64,000 nucleotides of DNA. Origin: Pseudomonas sp. UBA6562 (GTDB lineage: Bacteria > Pseudomonadota > Gammaproteobacteria > Pseudomonadales > Pseudomonadaceae). The translations under genes were made by a program, and so were the position numbers. Shown in pieces: positions 42,080 through 49,647 of the stretch. The stretch is taken from the NCBI RefSeq assembly GCF_002434265.1, contig NZ_DJJS01000006.1, forward strand, positions 930,001 through 994,000, written 5' to 3'. Every line of letters begins with the position of its first letter. The stretch's first letter is position 1. The notes under the pieces are model-generated. The model did no database searches. It was not told the origin of the DNA and worked only from the letters and a program-made list of their open reading frames with translations.

Positions 42080-44224
42080 ATGCCGACCAACAAGACGCCG
42101 GATTCCAAACACAGTGAGGTTGCCGGGGTCGATACGCCCGACAAGGCCAACACCAACGCCAAGCTGCAAAGCCTGGGCGACGTGCGCAGCGATGCGACCG
42201 GCCAGGCCCTGCGCACCAACCAGGGCGTAAAGATTTCCGACAACCAGAACACCCTCAAAGCGGGTGCGCGCGGGCCTTCGCTGCTCGAAGACTTCATCAT
42301 GCGCGAGAAGATCACCCACTTCGACCACGAGCGTATCCCGGAGCGTATCGTCCACGCCCGCGGCACCGGCGCGCACGGCTACTTCGAGAGCTATGGCGAT
42401 CACAGCGCCCTGTCCAAGGCCGGTTTCCTGAGCGAAAAAGGCAAGATCACCCCGGTCTTCACCCGCTTCTCCACCGTACAGGGCCCGCGCGGCTCGGGTG
42501 ACACGGTGCGCGACGTGCGCGGCTTCGCCGTGAAGTTCTACACCGACGAAGGCAACTTCGACCTGGTGGGCAACAACATGCCGGTGTTCTTCATCCAGGA
42601 CGCGATCAAGTTCCCGGACTTCGTGCATGCCGTGAAGCCCGAGCCGCACAACGAGATGCCTACCGGCGGCTCGGCGCACGACACCTTCTGGGACTTCGTC
42701 TCCCTGGTGCCGGAATCGGCGCACATGGTGGTCTGGGCGATGTCCGACCGCGCCATTCCGCGCAGCCTGCGCATGATGGAAGGCTTCGGCGTGCATACCT
42801 TCCGTCTCATCAACACCGAGGGCAAGGCGAGCTTCGTCAAGTTCCACTGGAAGCCGAACAACGGCGTGAACTCCGTACTGTGGGACGAGGCGCAGAAGCT
42901 GGCCGGTAAAGACACCGACTACCATCGCCGCGACCTGCGCGAAGCCATCGAGACCGGCGACTATCCCGAGTGGGAACTGGGCGTGCAGATCGTCGCAGAG
43001 GAAGACGAACACAAGTTCGACTTCGACCTGCTCGACCCGACCAAGATCATCCCGGAAGAGCTGGTACCGGTCACCCCGCTGGGCAAGATGGTGCTCAACC
43101 GTAACCCGGACAACTTCTTCGCCGAAGTCGAGCAGATCGCCTTCTGCCCAGGCCACATCGTGCCCGGCATCGACTTCACCAACGACCCGCTGCTGCAGGG
43201 CCGTCTGTTCTCCTACACCGACACCCAGCTGAGCCGTCTGGGTGGGCCGAACTTCCACGAGATCCCGATCAACCGTCCAATCGCGCCGAACCACAACAAC
43301 CAGCGCGATGCGATCCATCGCCACACCATCCACAAGGGCCAGGCGTCGTACGAGCCGAACTCCATCGACAGCGGCTGGCCGAAGGAAACCCCGGCCGGCC
43401 CGAAAGACGGCGGCTTCGAGACGTACTACGAGCGCGTCGATGCGCACAAAGTGCGTGAGCGCAGCGACTCGTTCTCCGACCACTTCTCGCAGGCGCGCCT
43501 GTTCTACAAGAGCATGAGCAAGAACGAGCAGCAGCACATCATCAAGGCCTACAGCTTCGAGCTGGGCAAGGTCGAGCGCGAGTACATCCGCGCGCGCCAG
43601 GTCAACGAGATTCTGGCCAATATCGACCTGGAACTGGCGGCGGCCGTAGCAGCCAACCTGGGCCTGCCGGCGCCGAAGAAAGGCACCGTCGAGGTCAAGG
43701 ATTCGAGCACCAAGACCTCGCCGGCCCTGAGCCAGATGAACCTGCCCGGCACGGTCGGCATCAAGGGCCGCAAGATCGCCCTGCTGGTGGCCGACGGCGT
43801 CGATGGCGCCAGTGTCGACCGTCTGACCAAGGCGTTCGAAGCGCAAAGCGCCCGTGTGTTGCTGCTCGGCCCGTCCAGCGCCCCGGTGAAAACCGCCGAC
43901 GGCAAAGAGCTGAAGGTGGATGCGTCGATGGAAGGCATGCCTTCGGTGATGATCGACGGCCTGTGGGTGCCGGCCGGCAAAGCGGCCTTGGATGCACTGG
44001 GCAAGAGCGGCCTGGCCAAGCACTATCTGCTCGAGGCGTACAAACACCTCAAGCCGATGGGTCTGGCTGCCGACGGCAAAGCCTTGCTGACCGCCCTGGG
44101 CCTGGCCGAGGACAAAGGTCTGCTGCTGGGCGACGACCAGAAGGCTGTGGACAGCTTCGTGGCCGTGCTCAAAGAGCACCGCGTGTGGGACCGTGAGGCT
44201 GCCGCCGAAGCGATTCCTGCCTGA
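42080..44224 (+). CDS. katE: Catalase HPII, large subunit
   Basis: A 714-residue clade 2 heme catalase. The distal His is in RIVHARGTGAHGYFE (His92), the Asn in DLVGNNMPVFFIQDAIKFPD and the heme-ligand Tyr in LFSYTDTQLSRLGGPNF. After the core, residues 560-714 form the flavodoxin-like domain unique to large catalases (GRKIALLVADGVDGASV). ATG 42080 has GAGGAGC upstream. It ends at a strong terminator. Stationary-phase (RpoS) control is usual in Pseudomonas but no promoter was resolved here. Confidence 0.97.
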   Translation: MPTNKTPDSKHSEVAGVDTPDKANTNAKLQSLGDVRSDATGQALRTNQGVKISDNQNTLKAGARGPSLLEDFIMREKITHFDHERIPERIVHARGTGAHGYFESYGDHSALSKAGFLSEKGKITPVFTRFSTVQGPRGSGDTVRDVRGFAVKFYTDEGNFDLVGNNMPVFFIQDAIKFPDFVHAVKPEPHNEMPTGGSAHDTFWDFVSLVPESAHMVVWAMSDRAIPRSLRMMEGFGVHTFRLINTEGKASFVKFHWKPNNGVNSVLWDEAQKLAGKDTDYHRRDLREAIETGDYPEWELGVQIVAEEDEHKFDFDLLDPTKIIPEELVPVTPLGKMVLNRNPDNFFAEVEQIAFCPGHIVPGIDFTNDPLLQGRLFSYTDTQLSRLGGPNFHEIPINRPIAPNHNNQRDAIHRHTIHKGQASYEPNSIDSGWPKETPAGPKDGGFETYYERVDAHKVRERSDSFSDHFSQARLFYKSMSKNEQQHIIKAYSFELGKVEREYIRARQVNEILANIDLELAAAVAANLGLPAPKKGTVEVKDSSTKTSPALSQMNLPGTVGIKGRKIALLVADGVDGASVDRLTKAFEAQSARVLLLGPSSAPVKTADGKELKVDASMEGMPSVMIDGLWVPAGKAALDALGKSGLAKHYLLEAYKHLKPMGLAADGKALLTALGLAEDKGLLLGDDQKAVDSFVAVLKEHRVWDREAAAEAIPA

Positions 44225-44293
44225 TGCGAGACATGGCGGCTCTGGCGTAGGTCAGGGCCGCTACGGATCAGGGATGATCTGATGTCAGACACG

Positions 44294-44332
44294 AAAAAGG
44301 GGCAAACCGTCTATGCGGTTTGCCCCTTTTTT
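44294..44332 (+). terminator. Strong rho-independent terminator after katE
   Basis: AAAAAGGGGCAAACCG and CGGTTTGCCCCTTTTT form a perfect 16-base stem with loop TCTATG and a T-run. With an A-run on the other side, it can also stop transcription on the minus strand, though the next minus-strand gene ends at 44349 just beyond it. Confidence 0.95.
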
Positions 44333-44348
44333 CGTCTCTGGACCGGCT

Positions 44349-45056
44349 TCAGGGTTGCTGCGTGATCAGCACGGCCCGCGCCGACAGCGTGCGCTGGATT
44401 TCATGGCGCTGCTTGAGGACGAAATCGGAATCTAGGCTGTGCACACGCTTGGCGAGCAGCGTTTTCAACCAGGGCGCGTCCTGGCTGCGCGGCACTTGGA
44501 ACACCACCTGGCAGTGGTAATTGACCACGTCGGCGGCAATGTCGTCGAGCTGGCGGCGCATCGCTTCGATGTCGGTGGTGTGCAGGGCGACCACCGTAGT
44601 CGGTGCGGTGGGGTCGATGACCCGCGCCTTGGGTTTGGCTTCGGCTGCCTGCAGCGCAGCCTCGGCTTTGGCCAGTTCGACCTTGCGCGCCTGGGCGACC
44701 GAATCGCCACCGACCACGGCAGGCGCCTGTGGCATCAGCGCACGGGCACGGGCCAAAGCGGTGGCGGCGGCATTCACGTCGCCCTTCTGCAGCACGATCT
44801 GGCTGCGCTGCAGGTAGGCCTCGGCCAGTTGCCGCTGGAATGGCTCGACACGGGCGTCGTCCGGCGTCTTGGCCTGCAAGGCGCTGAGCTGGTCTTCGGC
44901 CGTGGCCAGTTCGTGGCTGGCGATGGTCTGCTGCAACTGCGCCCAGGCGTCGGGCTGGGCCGCCACGATCGGTGGCTCGGCCGGCTGACTGGAACAGGCC
45001 CCGAGCGTCAGCGAAAAGACGGCAAGGAGGAGGTAACGGGTAGCGAACGGCTTCAT
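44349..45056 (-). CDS. Lipoprotein of unknown function in the zinc locus (PA5502-like)
   Basis: A 235-residue predicted lipoprotein. The signal peptide (MKPFATRYLLLAVFSLTL) ends at lipobox LGAC. The helical region AWAQLQQTIASHELATAEDQLSALQ onwards resembles TPR-like helices. The C-terminal half has VVYHCQ-type beta strands (NYHCQVVFQVPRSQ) and ends ARAVLITQQP. ATG 45056 is chosen because it gives a signal peptide. The same gene lies downstream of znuB in P. aeruginosa (PA5502), which hints at a role in zinc uptake or envelope sensing. No known family function. Confidence 0.78.
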   Translation of the reverse strand: MKPFATRYLLLAVFSLTLGACSSQPAEPPIVAAQPDAWAQLQQTIASHELATAEDQLSALQAKTPDDARVEPFQRQLAEAYLQRSQIVLQKGDVNAAATALARARALMPQAPAVVGGDSVAQARKVELAKAEAALQAAEAKPKARVIDPTAPTTVVALHTTDIEAMRRQLDDIAADVVNYHCQVVFQVPRSQDAPWLKTLLAKRVHSLDSDFVLKQRHEIQRTLSARAVLITQQP

Positions 45057-45185
45057 TCCTGCGACTCTCTGATTGCGCAAAAAAGCGAGCAAGTCTACAC
45101 CCAGGTGCGCACGCTCGAAAACAGCTCTTACAGACCCTTTACCCAGCCAAAGGTTGCAGGGTGCCCGAGCCCACACCCCGGCACC

Positions 45186-45968
45186 TCAACGTTTCGGCAG
45201 GGCCAGGCTCAGCAAGAATAGCACCGCCGCACAGACCACGATGGACGGCCCGGCTGGGGTGTCCTTGAACCACGACATGGCCAGGCCCGCGCAGACTGCG
45301 ACGATCCCCAACAGGCTCGCGCCGACCGCCATCTGTTCGGGCGAGCGAGCGTGGCGTTGCGCGGCCGCAGCGGGAATGATCAGCAAGGAAGTGATCAGCA
45401 GCACACCGACGATCTTCATCGCCACGGCAATGACCACGGCGATCAGCAGCATCAGCGCCAGGCGCAGGCCGGCCACGGGCAGGCCTTCCACGGTGGCCAG
45501 CTCTTCGTGCACGGTCACCGCCAGCAGCGGGCGCCAGAGCACGGCGAGCAGCACCAGCACCAGCACGCTGCCCCCCACGATCCAGGCCAGGTCCGTGGGG
45601 CTGATGGCCAGCAGGTCGCCGAACAGGTAGCCCATCAGGTCGATGCGCACATCGTGCATGAAGCTCAGCACCACCAGGCCCAGCGACAGCGTGCTTGGCG
45701 CCAGGATGCCCAATAGCGTGTCGGAGGCCAGCGGTTGGCGTTGTTGCAGGGTCACCAGCAGGATCGCCAGCAGCAGGCAGCCTACGGTGACGGCCAAGGT
45801 CGGGCTCACGTCCAGAGCGAAGCCCAATGCCACACCGAGCAGCGCGGCGTGCGACAAGGTGTCGCCGAAATAGGCCATGCGCCGCCACACCACGAACGAA
45901 CCCAGGGGGCCGGCCACCAGTGCCAGCGAAAGACCTGCGAGCAGGGCGTAGAGAAGAAAATCAGCCAT
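45186..45968 (-). CDS. znuB: Zinc ABC transporter permease
   Basis: A 260-residue inner-membrane permease of the ABC-3 metal family with about seven helices. LGSFVVWRRMAYFGDTLSHAALLGVALG is the conserved N-terminal stretch. A conserved motif is GLPVAGLRLALMLLIAVVIAVAMKIVGVLL. The start overlaps the end of znuC by eight bases. It imports zinc with ZnuC and ZnuA under zinc starvation. Confidence 0.96.
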   Translation of the reverse strand: MADFLLYALLAGLSLALVAGPLGSFVVWRRMAYFGDTLSHAALLGVALGFALDVSPTLAVTVGCLLLAILLVTLQQRQPLASDTLLGILAPSTLSLGLVVLSFMHDVRIDLMGYLFGDLLAISPTDLAWIVGGSVLVLVLLAVLWRPLLAVTVHEELATVEGLPVAGLRLALMLLIAVVIAVAMKIVGVLLITSLLIIPAAAAQRHARSPEQMAVGASLLGIVAVCAGLAMSWFKDTPAGPSIVVCAAVLFLLSLALPKR

Positions 45969-46734
45969 GCTTGCAGTGCGCTCCGTGGACGTGGGGGGCT
46001 GGGGTGACGACCGAACCGTGCAGGTCGTGGCTGTGGTCGTGGTGGTGGTGGTAGACGGCGAGGTTCGGTGCGGTCTGGCCGAACAGCTCGACGAAGGCCG
46101 GGTCGCCGCTGACCTGCTCCGGGTGGCCCGAGCAGCAGACGTGGCGGTTCAGGCACACCACCTGGTCGGTAGCGCTCATCACCAGGTGCAAGTCGTGCGA
46201 CACCATCAACACGCCGCAGCCGTAACGGTCGCGCAGGCGGGTGATCAGGCGGTACAGCTCGGACTGGCCGACCACGTCGACCCCTTGCACGGGCTCGTCG
46301 AGCACCAGCAACTGCGGTTTGCGCAGCAAGGCGCGGGCCAGCAGCACGCGCTGCATCTCACCGCCGGACACGGTCTGGATCGGGCTGTCGATCACCTGTT
46401 CGGCGCCCACTTCCTGCAATGCCGACAAGGCGGTCGCGCGGTCCACGCCCGGCACCAGGCGCAGGAAGCGCAGCACCGACAGCGGCAGGGTCGGGTCTAC
46501 CTGGATTTTTTGCGGCATGTAGCCGATGCGCAGGCGCGGTTGGCGCCACACCGTGCCCCGGTGCGGTTTGAGCAGGCCGAGCACGGCGCGCACCAGGGTG
46601 GTCTTGCCGGCGCCGTTGGGGCCGATCAGGGTGACGATCTGCCCGGGCGCGACCGTCAGGTCGATCTGATCGAGCACGGTTTCGCCGGCAAAGCTCACGC
46701 CCACCTGTTGCAACCGGATCAGCGCCTCGCTCAT
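45961..46734 (-). CDS. znuC: Zinc ABC transporter ATPase
   Basis: A 257-residue ATPase. Walker A is GPNGAGKTT, the signature VSGGEMQR and Walker B LVLDEPVQGVD. The C-terminal tail is very His-rich (VYHHHHDHSHDLHG and VHGAHCKHG), a metal-binding tail common in ZnuC of Pseudomonas. The ATG at 46734 overlaps the zur stop by four bases, placing it in a zur-znuC-znuB operon. Confidence 0.97.
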   Translation of the reverse strand: MSEALIRLQQVGVSFAGETVLDQIDLTVAPGQIVTLIGPNGAGKTTLVRAVLGLLKPHRGTVWRQPRLRIGYMPQKIQVDPTLPLSVLRFLRLVPGVDRATALSALQEVGAEQVIDSPIQTVSGGEMQRVLLARALLRKPQLLVLDEPVQGVDVVGQSELYRLITRLRDRYGCGVLMVSHDLHLVMSATDQVVCLNRHVCCSGHPEQVSGDPAFVELFGQTAPNLAVYHHHHDHSHDLHGSVVTPAPHVHGAHCKHG

Positions 46735-47216
46735 GCCGCGCTCCGGCAGTTGCCGCATAGCCCGACCACTTCGACGGTTTGGTTTTCCACGCTGAAGCCG
46801 ACCTCGGCCGCGCTGGCCAGGATCGCTTCGCTGATGCTCGCCTGCTCCAGTTCCAGCGCGACGTGGCAGCCCTTGCAGATGAGGAACTGGCCCTGGTGCG
46901 CGTGTTCGGGGTGGGTGCAGCCGATGAAGGCGTTGAGCGAGGCGATGCGGTGCACCAGGCCGTTTTCCAGGAGGAAGTCCAGGGCGCGGTACACGGTGGG
47001 CGGCGCGGCGCGGCGGCCGTCCTGTTCGCTCAGCACGGCGAGGATGTCGTAGGCGCCGAGCGGCTTGTGGCTCTGCCAGACCAGCTCCAGCACACGCCGG
47101 CGCAAGGCGGTCAGGCGCAGGCCTTGACGGGCGCAGAGATCGTCGGCTTCGGTCAGCGCGCTGTGCACGCAGCGGGAGTGGTCATGGGGACGATGGGCCA
47201 GCGGGGTCATGGACAT
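46731..47216 (-). CDS. zur: Zinc uptake regulator Zur (Fur family)
   Basis: A 161-residue Fur-family repressor that shuts off zinc uptake when zinc is plentiful. The winged-helix region spans about 30-95 (QGLRLTALRRRVLELVW, PPTVYRALDFLLENGLVHRI). Structural zinc Cys pairs are ICKGC and LCGNC at the end. The regulatory metal site includes His residues in THPEHAHQG. ATG 47216 (MSMTPLAH) or 47210 (MTPL) may be the start; both give a normal protein. It is first in the operon with znuC and znuB, and divergent from znuA across a Zur-box-like element. Confidence 0.96.
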   Translation of the reverse strand: MSMTPLAHRPHDHSRCVHSALTEADDLCARQGLRLTALRRRVLELVWQSHKPLGAYDILAVLSEQDGRRAAPPTVYRALDFLLENGLVHRIASLNAFIGCTHPEHAHQGQFLICKGCHVALELEQASISEAILASAAEVGFSVENQTVEVVGLCGNCRSAA

Positions 47217-47281
47217 GGGCAGCGACGGTTCTGGAGAGAGACGTTATTATGTTACCTCTTATGCACAGTCGAGTATTCACC
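47217..47281. promoter_or_regulatory. zur / znuA divergent region with Zur-box-like palindrome
   Basis: GTTATTATGTTAC (47243-47255) is an imperfect palindrome resembling the Zur operator core GTTATA-like half sites. It sits between the zur and znuA starts and could control both divergent genes. The short spacing favours autoregulation of zur together with znuA. Confidence 0.6.
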
Positions 47282-48220
47282 ATGGCCCGATTCCTGGCTT
47301 TTTTTGTCGCTTTCATTACTTTCACGGCCCACGCCGACGTGCGCGTGCTGACCAGCATCAAACCCCTGCAGCAGATCGCCGCAGCGATACAGGACGGCGT
47401 CGGCAGCCCCGAAGTGCTGTTGCCGCCCGGCGCTTCGCCGCACCATTACGCCCTGCGCCCTTCCGACGTGCGGCGGGTCGCCGATGCCGACTTGCTGTAT
47501 TGGGTGGGCCGCGACATGGAAAACTTCCTGCCGCGGGTCATCGGCTCGCGCGACAAGCCGACCGTGGCGGTGATGACGCTCAAGGGCATACGCCTGCGCC
47601 ACTTCGGCGAGGACAGCCAAAGCCATGCCGACCATGACGACCACGATGCCCCCACAGCCTCCGACAGCGCCGACGAGCACGACCACGACCACCGCCCCGG
47701 CAGCGTGGACGCCCACCTGTGGCTGTCCACGGCCAACGCCCGCGTGATCGCGGCAAAGATGGCCAGTGACCTGATGCGCGCGGACCCGGCCAACATCCCG
47801 CGCTACCAGGCCAACAAGAAAGCCTTCGGCGAACGCCTCGATGCCCTGGACGCCCGGATCAAGACGCGCGTGGCGGGCATCGCCGACAAGCCCTACTTCG
47901 TCTTCCACGAAGCCTTCGACTACTTCGAAGAAGCCTATGGCCTCAAGCACGCCGGCGTCTTCAGCGTGGCCTCGGAAGTGCAGCCCGGCGCCCAGCACGT
48001 CGCCGCCATGCGCGAACGCCTGCAGGCGGTGGGCAAGACGTGCGTGTTCAGCGAACCGCCGATGCGCCCGCGCCTGGCCGAAACCCTGACCGCCGACCTG
48101 CCGGTGCGCCTGGCCGAGCTGGACCCACTGGGTGGCACCGATCCGGTCGACGCCCGCGGTTACGAGCGCCTGCTGGAAAAACTCGGTACCGACCTCGCCG
48201 GTTGCCTCGAGCAGTTGTAA
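47282..48220 (+). CDS. znuA: Zinc ABC transporter binding protein
   Basis: A 312-residue periplasmic zinc-binding protein. The signal peptide is MARFLAFFVAFITFTAHA. Zinc ligand His residues lie in GASPHHYALRPSD and HLWLSTANA. A flexible His/Asp-rich loop (DHDDHDAPTASDSADEHDHD and HRPG) occupies about residues 115-145, typical of ZnuA. ATG 47282 is preferred over 47249, which would put the Zur-box-like element inside the gene, and over 47261. It is transcribed divergently from zur-znuCB. Confidence 0.94.
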   Translation: MARFLAFFVAFITFTAHADVRVLTSIKPLQQIAAAIQDGVGSPEVLLPPGASPHHYALRPSDVRRVADADLLYWVGRDMENFLPRVIGSRDKPTVAVMTLKGIRLRHFGEDSQSHADHDDHDAPTASDSADEHDHDHRPGSVDAHLWLSTANARVIAAKMASDLMRADPANIPRYQANKKAFGERLDALDARIKTRVAGIADKPYFVFHEAFDYFEEAYGLKHAGVFSVASEVQPGAQHVAAMRERLQAVGKTCVFSEPPMRPRLAETLTADLPVRLAELDPLGGTDPVDARGYERLLEKLGTDLAGCLEQL

Positions 48221-48235
48221 GCCTGAGCGATGAGA

Positions 48236-48266
48236 AAGGGTCGGGCGCCTCAGGCGCCCGGCCCTT
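48236..48266. terminator. Bidirectional terminator between znuA and thrB
   Basis: AAGGGTCGGGCGCC and GGCGCCCGGCCCTT form a 14-base stem with one T-G pair and a TCA loop. It lies between convergent genes and touches the thrB stop codon. Confidence 0.8.
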
Positions 48267-49215
48267 ACAAGGCGAAGGGCAGTGTCAGCGTCACCTGTTG
48301 GCGCTGTGCCAGACGCACTTCGAACTCGCGGGGGTCATGGATCATCACGTCCCGCCCGGCGAACGACTTGGCGGCGATCAACCGCGACAGCCAGAAACGC
48401 ACGCAGGCCACGCGCAGCATCACCGGCCACAGTTCGGCTTCGCCTGCGGTGAAGGGCCGCAGCGCCGCGTAGGCGCCGAGCAGCGCTTGGGCACGCGGCA
48501 GGTCGAGGGCACCGGCGGCGGTGCTGCACCAGTCGTTGAGGGCGATCGCGATGTCGTACAGCATCGGCCCGGAGCAGGCGTTGTAGAAGTCGATCACGCC
48601 GGTCAGGTGGGTGCCTTCGAACATGACGTTGTCGCGGAACAGGTCGGCGTGCAGGTTGGCTTTCGGCAGGGCCAGGATCGATGCCTGGTGCGTGCCGATC
48701 TCTTGCAGTGCCGCTTCCAGCAATGGCCGCTGCTCGGCGTCCAGGTCGGCGGCGAGCTCGGCGCCCGAGGCCAGCATCCACTCCAGACCACGGTCGGTGC
48801 GCCGTTCGATGGGGCGCTCGCGGGTGGCCAGGTGGATGTGCGCCAACAGCTCGCCGACCTGGGCGCAATGCTGGTTGTTCGGCGTCTGGATGTGCTTGCC
48901 CGACAGCCGCGGCTGCAACAGCGCCGGCTTGCCGCACAGCTCGCGCAGGGCGGTGCCGTGGCAGTCGCGCAGGGCGTAGGGCACGGGCGTGTCGGCGTCG
49001 TGCAGCACGTCGAGCAACTCGATGAAGAACGGCATGTCCTCGCTCGGGCCGCGCTCGATCAGCGTCAGCACGAATTCACCCTGTTCGAGGCTTACGAAGA
49101 AATTGCTGTTCTCGGTCCCGGCGGCGATGCCTTGGAAGTCCAGCAGACGGCCCAGTTGGTAAGGCGCCAGAAAGGTTTCCAGCTCGGGCCGGGAGACGGG
49201 GGTGAAGACTGACAT
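48265..49215 (-). CDS. thrB: Homoserine kinase
   Basis: A 316-residue kinase of the aminoglycoside phosphotransferase-like ThrB family, which phosphorylates homoserine in threonine synthesis. Key stretches are AAGTENSNFFV (nucleotide loop), KANLHADLFRDNVMF (catalytic HxD loop) and TGVIDFYNACSG (metal Asp). ATG 49215 (MSVFTPVSRPE) is chosen because upstream residues lack similarity. The DUF2782 gene lies upstream on the same strand, 69 bases away. Confidence 0.96.
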   Translation of the reverse strand: MSVFTPVSRPELETFLAPYQLGRLLDFQGIAAGTENSNFFVSLEQGEFVLTLIERGPSEDMPFFIELLDVLHDADTPVPYALRDCHGTALRELCGKPALLQPRLSGKHIQTPNNQHCAQVGELLAHIHLATRERPIERRTDRGLEWMLASGAELAADLDAEQRPLLEAALQEIGTHQASILALPKANLHADLFRDNVMFEGTHLTGVIDFYNACSGPMLYDIAIALNDWCSTAAGALDLPRAQALLGAYAALRPFTAGEAELWPVMLRVACVRFWLSRLIAAKSFAGRDVMIHDPREFEVRLAQRQQVTLTLPFAL

Positions 49216-49284
49216 AGATGAACATTTGCCCATGCGGGCACTGCCACTTGGCAGTGCCGGTTGATGTGAACGATGCGCGTCAGA

Positions 49285-49572
49285 TTACCACTCGAAGATC
49301 TTCCAAGACGGGATCAGCATGTCCGGCTGGTCGGACCGGATGAAGTTGCCGTCCGAGCCGTCTGCGCGCACCAGGAAATAAGGTTTGCCGTGTTTTGGCG
49401 TGACTTTGATCGCATACAGGAAACCGTTCTGCCGGTATTCCTGGATGGTGCGGTCGCCTTCCGTGCGAATGGTCACTTCGGGATCGGCCGAAGGGGCGTC
49501 GTCCGCCGCCAGGGTGACGACAGGCGTGGTTGCCAACAGGCCGAGCAGTAACAGGCGATTGAATGTCCGCAT
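49285..49572 (-). CDS. DUF2782 periplasmic protein
   Basis: A 95-residue exported protein. The signal peptide (MRTFNRLLLLGLLATTPVVTLA) precedes a small domain with EVTIRTEGDRTIQEYRQNG, LYAIKVTPKHGKPYFLV and the C-terminal MLIPSWKIFEW. This is the DUF2782 family found between polA and thrB in Pseudomonas. Function unknown; conserved location suggests a housekeeping envelope role. It is divergent from polA. Confidence 0.9.
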   Translation of the reverse strand: MRTFNRLLLLGLLATTPVVTLAADDAPSADPEVTIRTEGDRTIQEYRQNGFLYAIKVTPKHGKPYFLVRADGSDGNFIRSDQPDMLIPSWKIFEW

Positions 49573-49647
49573 GATAACCTTGTCCCTTTATCGTCAATGA
49601 TCCTGGCTATTCTAGCGCCGGACCCGCCGAAAAGGTTGATTGCCCTC

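Noticed and set aside
42029..44179. A 716-codon open frame antisense to katE
   Set aside because: Same reason: the plus-strand catalase is complete and conserved, the antisense product has no recognisable motif or sensible start.
47249..47281. Upstream start codon for znuA
   Set aside because: It would place the Zur-box-like palindrome inside the gene and add residues before the signal peptide; the ATG at 47282 fits better.
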